The notes: generated from the letters alone by a model not told the origin. Positions 11,163 through 22,489 are shown, counted from the stretch's first letter. The stretch: DNA of 64,000 bases from Silurus meridionalis (GCF_014805685.1 NC_060906.1:18298164-18362163), one strand, 5' to 3'. Program-made: numbers and translations.

Positions 11163-11359
11163 CTGCAGAAGCTGCCGCTGGCTTCTCTCATATGCGTTTT
11201 ATACTCCTGGTCGTGATGTCACCTCATTGATGACGGCCAGCGTCCAATTTTTAACTGATTACACACGTTATTCAGAGCATGACCACTCAGGTGCGTTCCC
11301 AAAACGTTTTGACGCAGCGTCTCGTTCTCTTTAGGAACTAGGGTTACATACGTAACCTA
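11163..11359 (-). repeat. DIRS right inverted terminal repeat
   Basis: The inner part, 11163-11269, mirrors the left repeat. The outer part, 11290-11359, mirrors the second half of the internal complementary region. The right repeat is longer than the left, as usual for DIRS. Confidence 0.9.
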
Positions 11360-11990
11360 AAAACGTTCTTGATGATTCTCATTTAGGTTGTTATTTTGAA
11401 ATTTAGCTTGCCATTCCTTTTCTTCCTTTCTCTCTCTTTCCGTCTCTTCCTCCTTCTACATATTCTTAACTTCTTTTCCTCTTTTATGTATGTTTGTGTT
11501 TGTGTAGTTAGTTATATGTTGTGTTTGTCTCATTCATTAAACGCCGTATTTTTCATAAGTGATTGTCTTTGAGTGACTACCCCTTTTGTAAAATTAATAA
11601 AAGATTATACTGTCTGTTTGGTGGATAAACAGACCAAATAATTGTAATGTTAATTCCATTACCATTAATTCAACAACTTAATTTAAATATTTATGAGTAA
11701 TTATAATTTTTTTTTTCTTTTTGCGAGCTAAATTTGCTACACAGACTTTATTATGACACTAGTATGATATCAAACATTTTAGAGAGTATTACCAAGATGG
11801 GATTTATTGTGAGAATTTGAAGGTACATCTATTTCTGACTGTGTTTACACCATCTCTGTGCAACTATTGCAAAGACACAGTTACTATAAAAAACAGATCT
11901 GTCACAAAAAGCTAAAAAACTCATGTTGGATTAAAAGAATATTAAAGACCTTATCTTTTTAAAGAAATTATGAAACATTCAACTGGATTA
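11360..11990. other. AT-rich DNA, no gene seen
   Basis: Contains a pyrimidine-rich tract (about 11415-11480) and several aataaa-like words, but no coding or recognisable repeat. Confidence 0.4.
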
Positions 11991-11994
11991 AAAA

Positions 11995-12250
11995 ATGTAC
12001 TGGGAGCCAGTGAAGAGTGGTTTGAACCTTTATTTTTAGAATTGGTAGAGTAAGTATTCCAACTGGGCCACAGCTCCAGAAGAGGAAAATAATGATTCAT
12101 ATTGATGAGCAGATTTAAATCATAACTCAATGGTAGTCATAAAACGTATACTGCTGGTAAAAGTCAAGTAACGAAATGCTATAATCTTAAAAAAATAAGT
12201 AATGAAAAGCTTTTTATAGGTCATAGAACATTAGTAATGAAATATGAAAT
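11995..12250. repeat. Degraded interspersed repeat (gggagccagtgaag type)
   Basis: The words tactgggagccagtgaag and actgggccacagctccagaa belong to a repeat type I recognise from other fish genomes; a related but better copy lies at 42883-43110. No class is assigned. Confidence 0.35.
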
Positions 12251-12475
12251 TGAGTTCCCATTAATCTTCAAAAAGAAGATCTAACACTTGAAAGAAAGGT
12301 TTTCAATGAGTTTGTAAATGAAAAACATTAACCATAATGCAGTGGCTAGCATTTTTTAGATACTGTCTAAGTCTCATTTGGGTAAATTGTGTGTATATAA
12401 TGTGCCTTGTTTGTATTGCAGAATCCCATCCCGCACATATTCCCATTTGGGTCCAGTTCTTTCAGGATACACAGC

Positions 12476-12479
<4 letters not shown>

Positions 12480-12560
<81 letters not shown>

Positions 12561-12584
12561 ATAGAGAGAGAGAGAGAGAGAGAG

Positions 12585-12666
<82 letters not shown>
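12480..12666. repeat. Compound (TA)n(GA)n(GATA)n microsatellite
   Basis: TA units run 12480-12557, GA units 12563-12587 and GATA units about 12586-12665. This is a 187-base compound tract. Confidence 0.97.
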
Positions 12667-12889
12667 GGAGATGTGAAACAAGGGACCTAAAAATATTAGC
12701 CAGGCGGTATTAATGTTATGTCTGAAATATAACCATATGAAGTTTCACCATATTAAGGGACTTTACATTACCTCTCTTAGAGAGTACAGGTAAGCAAAAA
12801 TGCAGTTACATTTGTACATTAGGAATTTAATTTTTCCTACCAACGTTGAACCCTAAGGTTAAGAACACACTGAATTTAGAAAGTGCAGG

Positions 12890-12987
12890 TAGATGTAGGA
12901 GCAGCATGGTGGTGCTTTATAGCTCTAGGATTCCTGATTAGATTCTAAAAATTAGTTAGTGTCTGTTTTTCCTGTGTGCATGTTGAT

Positions 12988-13036
<49 letters not shown>

Positions 13037-13130
13037 ATTCCGGATTTTAAAAGAATGGTATCCCGTTGTATATGGGTATAGTCTGACCTTAGACAAAATA
13101 TTCCTTATGTAGGCTCTGGATCAAACTAAA
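12890..13130. repeat. Degraded fish repeat with embedded (GT)n
   Basis: The pure GT run is 12992-13032. The flanks (ggtatcccgttgtatatggg, taggctctggatc) look like a decayed form of the common fish repeat that carries gggatggtatcccgtcc-type sequence around a GT run. Confidence 0.5.
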
Positions 13131-13134
13131 TCAT

Positions 13135-13955
13135 GTACAGGATGAAGTTCCTATTAAAGATAAATAAATTAAACAAATAAGAGCTTTGGTGTTTCCAAGG
13201 GTACCAGGTCTAAGACTACAATATCTGTGTACATCTTCTTATGTAGAATCTTCACTGGATAGGAGAGTCATTCAAAATTAGAGCTATTTTTCATTTGGAT
13301 GAGACACTAGAGGCAAATTGTTCTGTATGACAAGATTGCAATGCGGAAGGTGCATAATTTAAGTAACTGCATGTTCTGCTTCATCTCATGCGTGTGTGGG
13401 GGAAAAAATGCCTCAGGATCTCAGCACCTGCTCTGAATCTAATCAAGGCCACATGGAGGGTGTGTGAAGTACTCTGCCCAATCAGCAACATTGTGCAAAG
13501 CTTTGCTGTATGTTGGCATGGTGCACAGGGACCTGCTTCACTGCCTGCCAGCTTCACTCTATTGCCAAGAACTTGTAGCTACAGTTTACAGACATGCTGT
13601 TTCATAGCTTTGAATTTATTTTTAATGAGTCTACACTATCCTCTGCACGTAAATGCAGTTTTTCTGTGTACGGTTTTATCATTGATCTTGTGTGCACAAC
13701 ATGGGAATTCTACCATGCCAAATCTCCATGTGTTAAACAATGTTGTCTCACATATGTACAGTATTTCTGCTCATTTGTAATCTGCTACAATGATCTTATT
13801 GGGACTAATCTTACTAACTGCAGTAGCCAGGATTACATTCTCTCGTATCATATTTAAGACACTGTCAACAATCTGTGATTGGAATCAAGTGCAGAAATGA
13901 CACATCATGGTGCAGTGACTTATGGAAAACATCCAGTCCATAGTCCTCTTACAGT
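13135..13955. other. Unique DNA, no gene seen
   Basis: A 130-codon open frame spans 13388-13780 and an 87-codon one 13594-13857. Both are rich in Cys, Leu, Phe and Ser with no domain, and neither has a partner exon or splice signal that supports it. I treat them as chance frames. Confidence 0.4.
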
Positions 13956-13968
13956 CTGGTCTACGGTG

Positions 13969-14150
13969 GCCGAGATGTGCAAAACACATTAAAACAAATC
14001 TGAAAACAAATTAACAAATCCGAAAACACAACGACAAGTCAGACAAATTCGAAAAAAAGGTAGGTATAGTATGTGAATGGAAACTTACCAATTATTGGAG
14101 GAGACACCTGTCATTCACCTGTATATCTTCAATAACATGAAGATGTGCTT
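13969..14150 (+). mobile_element. Palindromic MITE, left arm (split by LINE)
   Basis: Starts with tacggtggccgagatgtgca and aaacacattaa, a terminal inverted repeat that reappears reversed at the right end (18010-18038). The inner part, aaaggtaggtatagtatgtg, reappears reversed at about 17745-17775 beyond the LINE. The flanking TA on both sides fits a TA target duplication. No coding. Confidence 0.8.
14142..14150. repeat. Probable LINE target-site duplication, left copy
   Basis: The word gatgtgctt just before the LINE is matched by gatgtgtctt at 17719-17728 after it, with a one-base difference in length. Imperfect, but in the right places. Confidence 0.5.
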
Positions 14151-14155
14151 ACAAG

Positions 14156-14410
14156 ATGGCGCCGGTGAGATCGGCTGCCGTCACGACTGCTCCGGCTACG
14201 ATTTTTCTTTTTTGTTTATTTTTATATTTTTATTTAACTAGTTTTATTTCCATCTACACAAGATGGACACCATTAGATATGACAGAGACACTCTTATATC
14301 TATTGGTGTACAATACACTCACCTTCGCCGCTTTTAAACCCGGACCCATGCTGGCGAGAGAGATCCTGAGGGAGAACAAAGGACGCGACCCGTACCCGGC
14401 GTCCGAGAGG
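14156..14410 (+). pseudogene. LINE N-terminal leader of the ORF
   Basis: The frame from ATG 14156 (MAPVRSAAVTTAPATIFLF) begins with a hydrophobic segment and reaches PGPMLAREILRENKGRDPYP. A frameshift at about 14405-14420 separates it from the endonuclease frame. It may be the start of the single long ORF or a small separate ORF; the short spacing favours the first. Confidence 0.6.
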
Positions 14411-14411
14411 A

Positions 14412-15165
14412 AACGAGCGGCGTCAGGAACAGGCTGAGGGCACGCGCACACCGCGCTCCCTTACCTAGTATCCTGTTAGCCAACGCCCAGTCACTGGAGA
14501 ACAAGCTCGACGACCTCAGGGCAAGGGTCAAGTTCCAGAGAGACATTCGGGACTGCAACCTTCTCTGCTTCACCGAGACATGGCTGAACCCAGCGGTACC
14601 GGACCACGCCATCCAGCCGGCCGAGTTTTTCTCGGTTTACCGCATGGACAGAACACTGGATTCGGGAAAGTCAAGAGGAGGTGGAGTGTGTCTGATGGTG
14701 AACAAACACTGGTGCGACAGTGCGAGCATTGTTCCTCTTTCACGCTCCTGCTCACCAAACCTGGAACTACTGTCCATCAAATGTCGGCCCTTCTATCTAC
14801 CTCGGGAATTCAGCTCGGTCATAGTCAGTGCCGTTTATATTCCACCTCAAGCGGACACGGACACTGCAGTATGGGACTTACATGAGACACTAACTCTTCA
14901 CCAAACACAGCATCGGGACGCTGCGCTCATTGTGGTCGGAGATTTCAACAATGCCAACCTCAAGCGCGCACTCCCGAACTTTTACCAGCACATCACCTGC
15001 CCCACCAGGGGCGAAAGAACACTGGACCACTGCTACACAACACTTAAGAACGGCTACAAGGCACAATCACGTCCACCGTTTGGGAAATCGGACCATGCCG
15101 CCATCTTCCTCATGCCTGTTTACAAACAAAGGCTGAAACAGGAAGCTCGGTTCAGAGGAGGTCGC
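14412..15165 (+). pseudogene. LINE AP-type endonuclease domain
   Basis: The frame reads VRNRLRARAHRAPLPSILLA, then ANAQSLENKLDDLR, CFTETWLNP (the E-T-W motif with the catalytic Glu), RTLDSGKSRGGGVCLMV, SAVYIPPQ, VVGDFNNANL (G-D-F-N motif), TLDHCYTTL (L-D-H) and GKSDHAAIF (S-D-H, catalytic Asp-His). These are all the core motifs of the exonuclease-endonuclease-phosphatase fold that nicks target DNA. The frame is lost at about 15160. This domain appears better kept than the RT. Confidence 0.9.
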
Positions 15166-17117
15166 GCTGGACTGACCAATCGGTGGCCGCTCTGCAGGAC
15201 GCTTTGGATGACGCAGACTGGGACATGTTTCGGCGCAGCTCTGATGACGTCAACATGTTTACGGAAGCGGTTGTGGGATTCATCGGGAAACTAACGGATG
15301 ATACGGTGCAAAAAACCACTATCCGAACATTTCCCAACCAGAAGCCGTGGGTGGATAAAACTATCCGCGACGCTCTAAGATCCCGCTCCGCTGCCTACAA
15401 CACGGGGCTCGCCACCGGGGACATGGATGAATACAAGGCTGCATCTTACAGTATTCGCAGAGCGGTGAAGGATGCAAAGCGGCGCTACGGGAGTAAACTA
15501 GAGTCACAGTTCCAACAAGGTGGCTCTAGAAGCCTGTGGCAGGGACTAAGGACAATAACGGACTATAAAACACCATCTTCCAGAATGGTGAATGCGGACG
15601 CTTCTCTGGCAGATGAGCTAAACACCTTCTACGCTCGTTTCGAGGCTGCAGCTAACCATGCTAGCGGCGCTAGCGGCACAACCAGCGTGCACGCCGAGAG
15701 AGCCGGAGAGGTAAACACATTCACCATCTCGGAGCATGACGTGAGGAGGGCATTCAAGAGAGTGAATACCAGGAAGGCAGCAGGACCAGATGGAATCACA
15801 GGTCGGGTTCTGAAAGCCTGCGCTGACCAGCTAGCACCGGTGTTCACTGAGATATTCAACCTCTCTGGAACAGGCTGTTGTCCCCTCATGCTTCAAACAG
15901 TCCACTATTGTCCCTGTCCCAAAGAAACCCCAGCCTGCCTGCCTCAATGACTACCGCCCTGTAGCTCTGACCTCAGTAGTGATGAAGTGCTTTGAGAGAC
16001 TGGTCAGAGACTTCATCACTGCATCACTACCAGACACACTGGACCCATTACAGTTTGCGTACCGTCAGAACCGTTCGACTGAGGACGCAATTGCACATCT
16101 TCTCCACACTACAAACAGCCACCTGGACCAAAGAAATGGGAATTACACAAAGATGTTGTTCGTGGACTACAGTTCAGCATTCAACACCATAATTCCCTCC
16201 ACACTCACCTCTAAGTTGGAGGTCCTGGGACTCAGCCTGCCGCTGTGTCAATGGATCTCGAACTTTCTGACGGACAGACCACAAGCTGCACGGGTGGGAA
16301 AACACACCTCATCCACCCTCACCCTCAGCACTGGAGCTCCCCAGGGTTGTGTTCTGAGCCCCCTGCTGTACTCACTGTACACACATGACTGTGTGGCCAC
16401 TTCCAACTCCACAACCATCATCAAGTTTGCTGGCGACACCGTTGTGGTGGGCCTGATCTCCAACAACGACGAGACGGCCTACCTACAGGAAGTTAAAAAC
16501 CTGGAGAGATGGTGCCAGGAGAACAACCTTCTCCTGAACGTCAGCAAGACTAAGGAGTTGATCGTGGACTTCAGCACGAAGCAGGAGCGGTCATACCAAC
16601 CGCTAAACATCTGCGGACTCCAGTGGAAAGAGTGGACAGTTTCCGGTACCTGGGTGTTCACATCACACAGGACCTGTCTTGGTCCTGTCACATCAACACC
16701 CTGGTGAAGAAGGCCCGGCAGCGCCTGTACCATCTGAGACGCTTAAGGGACTTTAAACTACCCTCTCAGGTGCTTAAGACTTTTTACACCTGCACCATCG
16801 AGAGCGTTCTGACGGGTAGCATCACTTCCTGGTTCGGGAACAGCACCATGCAGGACAGACGAGCCCTCCAGAGGGTGGTGCGTTCAGCCGAACGTACCAT
16901 CCACACCGAGCTCCCTGACCTGCAGGACATCTACAGCACACGGTGCAGGACCAGAGCCAGGAAAATTGTGAAGGACCTCAGCCATCCCAACAATGGACTC
17001 TTTTCTCTGTTGCGTTGGGAAACGCTTCCGCTCCCTGAAGGCGAACACAGAGAGAATGAGGAGGAGCTTCTTCCCGCAGGCCATTCGGAGTTTAAACCAG
17101 GAAACACCCAGGATCTA
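15166..17117 (+). pseudogene. LINE reverse transcriptase and C-terminal region
   Basis: The frames in order are 15183-15865 (RKAAGPDGITGRVLKACADQ), 15865-16615 ([49 protein letters not shown]) and 16623-17018 ([32 protein letters not shown]), then the last codons to a stop at about 17117. Frameshifts fall at about 15160, 15865, 16615 and 17018. The active-site box is FAGD at 16426-16437; active relatives have F-A-D-D, so one metal-binding Asp is lost. The protein would prime cDNA synthesis at the nicked target. Confidence 0.92.
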
Positions 17118-17720
17118 AAAACTGGCCCACTCTCCATCATCACCATTTTTTCCCCTGCACAACCACACTTTTCGTATACGGCACATTATACACTGGACTT
17201 GCACAGCACAGTGCACTTTACATTCCATCTCTTTTCATATTTTCTTTTCATTTTCTTTTCATATTTATTTCATATTTTTTATATTCTCTTTTCTTATACC
17301 ATACCATCCCGCACAAGGACACTTTACACCACACCTCACTGCACACGGACACTCATGGTCAATCATAACTTGTTTACTGTTGTTTACTGGCTAACTGCAC
17401 ACTGCCATAAACATTTTCTGTGTACATTTTCAGTGTATGTGTATATATATGTATATGTATGTGTATATATGTGTATATGTATATGTACGTATATATACAT
17501 ATATATTTATATATATTTATATATCTCTACATCTTATTTATCTGCCTTCTTTCTTATTATATTTTTCTTTAAATTTTGTTATTATATTTATATTTTTTAT
17601 TCTCCTTTTTTACCCTATTTTATTCCCTCATGCCGGACCGTCGTCAAAAGCATTTCACTGCATGTCGTACCCTGTATGTATGTGTTTGTGACAAATAAAA
17701 TTTGATTTGATTTGATTTGA
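17118..17720 (+). repeat. LINE 3' UTR and tandem tail
   Basis: AT-rich with a TATG/TATA-like simple tract at 17435-17525. It ends with gacaaataaaatttgatttg followed by TTTGA units. Confidence 0.8.
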
Positions 17721-17728
17721 TGTGTCTT

Positions 17729-18038
17729 GTCTAATGAGCGGTAAGTTTACATTCACAAACTATAACTACCTTTTCCGGTTTGTCTAAATTGTCGTTGTGT
17801 TTTCTGGATTTTTAAATGTGTTTCGTGCAACAATTCAGACAACTTGGAAAAGGTAGGTATAGTTTGTGAACGTAAACTTAACGATCATTGGACGAGACAC
17901 CTGTCATTCACCAGTATATCTTGAATGACACAAACTATACCTACCTTTTCCGGTTTGTCTGAATCGTTAATTTGTTTTTGCATTTGTTATTTTGTTTTAG
18001 GATTTGTTAATGTGTTTTGCACTTCTCGGCCACCGTAC
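17729..18038 (-). mobile_element. Palindromic MITE, right arm plus a fused second copy
   Basis: 17729-17831 is the reverse complement of the left MITE arm (ctaccttttccggtttgtct, ttgtcgttgtgttttctgga). From about 17835 a second, head-truncated copy begins (ggaaaaggtaggtatagttt) and ends in the full right terminal repeat, cttctcggccaccgta, at 18038. So two related palindromic elements are joined here. Each could fold into a long hairpin. Confidence 0.75.
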
Positions 18039-18092
18039 TGATCTTTATAATATTAAAATAATAAAAACAGATTTAATAAAATAGCTAATAAT

Positions 18093-18255
18093 TTGGATAT
18101 GATAGCTCAGTGGTTAAGGTGTTGTACTTCTAAAATCACAAGTTAAAATTTAAGCAACACCAAGCTGCTGCTCCTGGGCCCTTGAAAATTTGCTCAATTG
18201 TGCAGATAAGATCATTTTAAGTCACTCTGGATTTGGATGTCTGGCAAATGGCATA
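18093..18255 (+). repeat. tRNA-derived SINE (V-SINE-like), degraded
   Basis: The head gatagctcagtggttaaggt is followed by the tail cctgggcccttgaaaatttg, aagtcactctggatttggat and gtctggcaaatgg. Same family as the SINE at 3525. Confidence 0.8.
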
Positions 18256-18946
18256 GGTTTTTTTTTTTTTTGGAAACAGATCTATAGAATGTGTAATCAT
18301 TATTATGGTAAGTTTTCTGTTAGGAGACACACATTAGTCATAGGCATTAGCACTTTGGAACAGTACGTTTTCTGCCACAGCTGCATTACAGTTTTTGCTG
18401 TTGTTGTCATTAAAAAAAAAAATCAGAAAAGAAAAAAATATTATTAGTTGAAGCTGCTATAACATATGTGAGAGTGAAGTCATTAAGAAATTGAGAATAC
18501 CGTTCTTTGGGTTGGCATCACAGCATCCTGTTATTTAGCATTTTCCTTTAAGAGAATGGCAATACAGTAAAACCCCGTTGTACGAGCAACCTATTGTACA
18601 AGCAAACGGAGATACGAGCAAACTTGCTGCAAAAGTTTACCCTGTTTCACGAGCAAATTTCGAAGGCACGAGCAAACCCACGCTGCCGGTTCCCCGTTTT
18701 CGGCGGAGGGTCACATCAGTCTCTTAGTTAATGACGTATCACTCGGTCACTCTCGTTGTTCAGTGCAGCAAAAACTTAACTTTTTTTAGTTTTATATTTT
18801 TATTTCACTAGAAAACTTGAAAAATGTCTCCCAAGTAAATCAGTGATTGTGCTGTGAAAACGAAAGTAAATAGAATTACCATGGAAACCGAGGAGGTTAC
18901 AAGCATGATGTGCGTCTCACACTCGCAATCAACCACTACCACATAG

Positions 18947-18956
18947 GTAAGTGTTA
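18947..18956. repeat. 10-base direct repeat flanking the solo LTR
   Basis: GTAAGTGTTA occurs at 18947-18956 and again at 19334-19343. Five bases are explained by a normal target duplication; the other five are either chance or show that the element ends differ from those I chose. Confidence 0.8.
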
Positions 18957-19333
18957 TGCGAGAAACAGAGGCGGAAGCCGAAGTCAAAGCAAACAAAGTT
19001 TATTTTGCAAAAATGCTTACTCGCAGTAACTGGGAAGTAATCGAGTGGTGCGCGGTGGGAGCGCGGCCCACTAGTCCAGAACTGGATGAGAAGCAGTCTG
19101 TGTAATATCCAAAGGAGCGTAGGAGACGCTTGCCGCTGACCACAAGCACGGGGGAATCGTGACATGTACAGCCAAACCATTAATAATAACGGACAGCGAG
19201 TGAGGGTGAATGAGGGGTTTATATATGGTTGGGTGATGAGTGCTAAACGAGAGTCAGGTGTGTGATTAGTAAGCCGGCGAGCAGCTCCGTGTGGGGGGCA
19301 CGCACGGGAGAAGAACCAGGGAGCTCCCTGACA
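18952..19333 (-). mobile_element. Solo LTR, minus strand, inside the Tigger relic
   Basis: On the minus strand this 382-base unit starts tgtcagggagctccctgg and ends cgcataaca, giving 5'-TGT...ACA-3' ends. It has a TATA box (catatataaacccc, at about 19222) and a polyadenylation signal (gcaaaataaactttg, at about 19004), in the right order for U3-R-U5. The flanking 5-base duplication is GTAAG (18947-18951 and 19334-19338). A recombination between two LTRs of an LTR retrotransposon would leave this. Confidence 0.75.
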
Positions 19334-20075
19334 GTAAGTGTTAAATTATGTTTACATTACGATAATTTGCGGTGTATTTGTTTGTTAAAATAGGCTACAA
19401 TTACTTTTTAAGTGCAGAAATAAGCGATCGAATGAGATCTCGGAACGGATTAAATCACTTTTACATTCGTTCTTATGGGGAAAATCAGTTCGAACGTACG
19501 AGCAAATTGACCTACGAGCAATTAGTTAATCGTAATTAATTAATAGTAATTAATTTTATTCAGAAATACTTCTACTTTTTATAAAGAGTAAACTTGCTGT
19601 TTGGTACAACATAGCTGTGTTTAATGGCTCATGGATTCCAGTCATCACTCTTTGGCTTTTTTAAGCTGTTTTGGAAAACTCATGAAAGCATAAATGTGCC
19701 ACACAGAAGCATATTTAAAACATTTATAGACCAAATTCGACCGTTTTCCAAAGAATTCCATTATAGAGGAGTATCACATCAAATGTTTTTTTATATATAT
19801 ATATTATTTCTCACTTCAGTGAAATGTGTAAACATGATTAATAGAGATTACATCTCACCTAGTGAACATCTCAGTAATATGTCAATAAGTAAGGCGTGTG
19901 ACTTTATTTTCGTTGACAGGTCTCTTTTAAATAGTTCTGGTTCATCACTGTTGGCTTAGCGAGCCTTATTGAACTCTTGCTGGTACATTACACATCTGAC
20001 ATGGTTCTTTTATTCACTTTATTATATGTCTGAATATGAACTCCAAATCCTAGCAGCAGGCTGTCAGATAAGGAG

Positions 20076-20076
<1 letters not shown>

Positions 20077-20135
<59 letters not shown>
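20077..20135. repeat. (GT)n microsatellite
   Basis: GT run of about 29 units. Confidence 0.97.
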
Positions 20136-20137
<2 letters not shown>

Positions 20138-20561
20138 AGAGGGATCTTTACATGAAGGGCTTATGTCACTCTTTTTCTACTAAAGAGGAGCAATTAATTA
20201 TTTGAACATTAAATTATTTATTAAGACAGTGTTGAGATTATCCCATAGCTCCCAAATGAGAGAGGATAAAAAACACGATTTGCAAGAAAGATTTTTTTTT
20301 TTTGTCTTTCCTGCAGGGGTGAACAGTCAAGGAAACATTAATATTGAGTGCAATGATTCATTGCTAAATACTTACTTTTTGGCATGAGATAATAAATGCT
20401 TAATGGGAAGCTAGTTAGTAAATCAATTATGGGCAATGAATGTTATTAACATGATTACAAAATATTACTAATAGTTACTTAGTCAGGGTTTTTATTCTTA
20501 CAAAAAGGGTTTTATTAAAAGAATTGAGACAAGTATTTGGTGTTTCATGTCAGAAGAAGTT

Positions 20562-20574
20562 TCTCTCTCTCTCT

Positions 20575-20641
<67 letters not shown>

Positions 20642-20672
20642 TCTCTCTCTCTCTCTCACTCTCACTCTCTCT
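20562..20672. repeat. (CT)n microsatellite
   Basis: CT run of about 110 bases with a few ccct and cact interruptions. Confidence 0.95.
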
Positions 20673-20679
20673 ATCCTTT

Positions 20680-21340
20680 CCCAGATGAAGCTGATGATTT
20701 AAAATGCAAAAATCTCTCAGTTTTCTCTCTAAAAAAATCTCTCCCCTGCCCTTGCTCCAGTATAGCAAAGCCTGGCCAAGCATGTCCACACCCACACGCT
20801 CCATCACCATGTCGATAGGTCTCTGATTGGCCCAGTATTCTGCTATAATAAATAACCAAGAACGAGTGGAGATGAGCAGTAAACAGTGCTGAAGGGAGAC
20901 CATTTGAGGGAAATTGGAAATTGTTATTTGTGTAGAGGTGTATAATGGGAGAGTTATGCAAATGATTTGTTCTGATTGTAAATTGGTCTATTGTGATTGC
21001 GCACGTTTAACCATGGAGCTGAAATGCCTTCATGAGCACTGGGTGACTTGTAATGCAATAATAACAACCCATCTTGATTATAAGGACAAGTGTCATTTAA
21101 AAAGGAAAGTAGACATTGAATACGTTTTAATGTGATTGAGACGTGGGGTGTTTATTATTAGCATTTAGAAGACTTCTCTCTGACTCAATAACACACACAC
21201 ACACATAGTGACAGAGTTTAACATGGCTGTGGTGTTTACGGTGATGAAGCCTGGAAGCAGCAGATTTGGCACTGAGCTCATCCTTTACACAGAAATGGAG
21301 AAGTTGTGTAGCTGGCAATAAAGCAGGGACAAACACACAT
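20680..21340. other. Non-repetitive stretch, candidate conserved regulatory DNA
   Basis: Base composition is more balanced than the flanks and no repeat is recognised. A perfect POU octamer, atgcaaat, lies at 20957, and several ATTA-type homeodomain cores are present. This is only a guess at a conserved non-coding element, made without any alignment. Confidence 0.25.
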
Positions 21341-22489
21341 CCATCACCATCTCCAAAAAAAAAAATGTCAAGACAAGTTTGAGCTTATTGAAATTCCACT
21401 TTGTGGTCACAGAGTCATCGCTTCCTTATTTCCTTAAGGAAAAGAGCAAAGAAGTTTTGGTTTCCCGTTAAAACTAGATACATTGGGCTTAATAGCGATT
21501 ACCGGGTTCCCAAAAGTGGATTTGTTTTCAAACCAAATTTTGTTTACTACTTTCAAAACTACATATTCTCATGTTTTTTCCTTATAAATCTTGTGACGCA
21601 TTTTTTGGTCAGTGTTTCCAACTGCACCATATTTTTTACATTATCATATGCATAATGATAACAGCAAGCTAATAACTCTATATGGAGACAGATGCAAGCA
21701 GACATTTTTGTGCACTTCACTAATAAATGTAGAGGTAGAATACAGAGTTTTCAGAGGAACAGCACTTTACCAAGAAAAGTGCTCTGTCAGCTGTGTGTGT
21801 ATTTGTGTATTGTTTTAGTGTGTAATGTATTTAAATTAGAGCTATATCGGGTGAAGTTGCATGACATTTGAATCGTATCGAGGTGATAAAGCATATTTGT
21901 CTCAAACAATTTTTATTTTCATTTTGGAGAACTTCAAATCCTAACAGTGCAAAGCATTCATTTATAAGGCAGGGGGAAAAAAACCCGTAGCAGGCAGAGG
22001 TGAAGATTTTCATCATGCACTAATGATTGATCTCACCCACATATTTGGATGACTCATATAATATATGATAATGATTATATCAGACTTATAGATCCATTAT
22101 TATTACACTTTGCCTTTGCATTTAGATGCACGCTTGCTTTTAATTTTCATATATCAGACTCGGTGGTAAGCATTGATTGTTTTGTGTGTCTGTAGAGAAT
22201 AGTTTTTACTTTTACAAGATGAACTCCCACCTCAAAGCCAAGCGCTTGTTGTTCGCCACACTGTGAAACACCGACCTTTGCAGTCACCATCATTTGTCTT
22301 TATTTATGGCCTGCGGGAGGGCTACACAAACACACACACACACACAGTATGCTGTACATGCTGTCAAGATTGTACCAAAATTGCCACTATGTTGTATTAA
22401 CCATCAGCCCTTGCACTTCACACAATAGTCACATGATATTCACTGATGTATGATATTCACTTCCTTGTTAAACTTAAATGGCAAAAATG

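Larger units (their letters stand above)
7264..11359 (+). mobile_element. DIRS-like tyrosine-recombinase retrotransposon (degenerate)
   Basis: The order is left inverted repeat, gag, RT plus RNase H, tyrosine recombinase, internal complementary region, right inverted repeat. This is the hallmark of DIRS elements, which replicate through a circular intermediate and integrate with a tyrosine recombinase instead of an integrase, leaving no target duplication. The copy is about 4.1 kb, shorter than intact fish DIRS elements as I know them, because of internal deletions in the RNase H to recombinase span. All frames carry stops or frameshifts, so it is inactive. Its base composition is clearly more GC-rich than the flanks. 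Confidence 0.93.
14151..17720 (+). mobile_element. L2/CR1-like non-LTR retrotransposon, near full length
   Basis: The element starts at acaagatggcgcc and ends in a (TTTGA)n tail after aataaaatttgatttg, which is typical of L2-like LINEs with short tandem 3' tails. It has an apurinic-type endonuclease domain and a reverse transcriptase. It is close to full length but broken by at least five frameshifts and a damaged RT active site. It inserted into a MITE. The exact clade (L2, CR1 or Rex1-like) would need a tree. Confidence 0.9.
18565..19527 (+). mobile_element. Tigger/pogo-like DNA transposon relic
   Basis: Begins cagtaaaaccccgttgtacg after a TA, as in Tigger elements, with repeated acgagcaa words inside the terminal region. 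Matching acgtacgagcaaattgacc words at 19493-19515 mark the far side, but the last bases of the right repeat are missing. The start of a transposase is at 18824 (MSPK, then a TAA stop at 18836, then ISDCAVKTKVNRITMET). This is the N-terminal DNA-binding region of the CENP-B-like type. Nearly all of the remaining transposase has been deleted. Confidence 0.7.

Noticed and set aside
12337..12598. Open frames of Tyr-Ile and Arg-Glu repeats
   Set aside because: They are translations of the TA, GA and GATA microsatellite.
13388..13780. 130-codon plus-strand open frame
   Set aside because: No domain, no splice context, no codon bias visible; it looks like chance in a gene-poor stretch.
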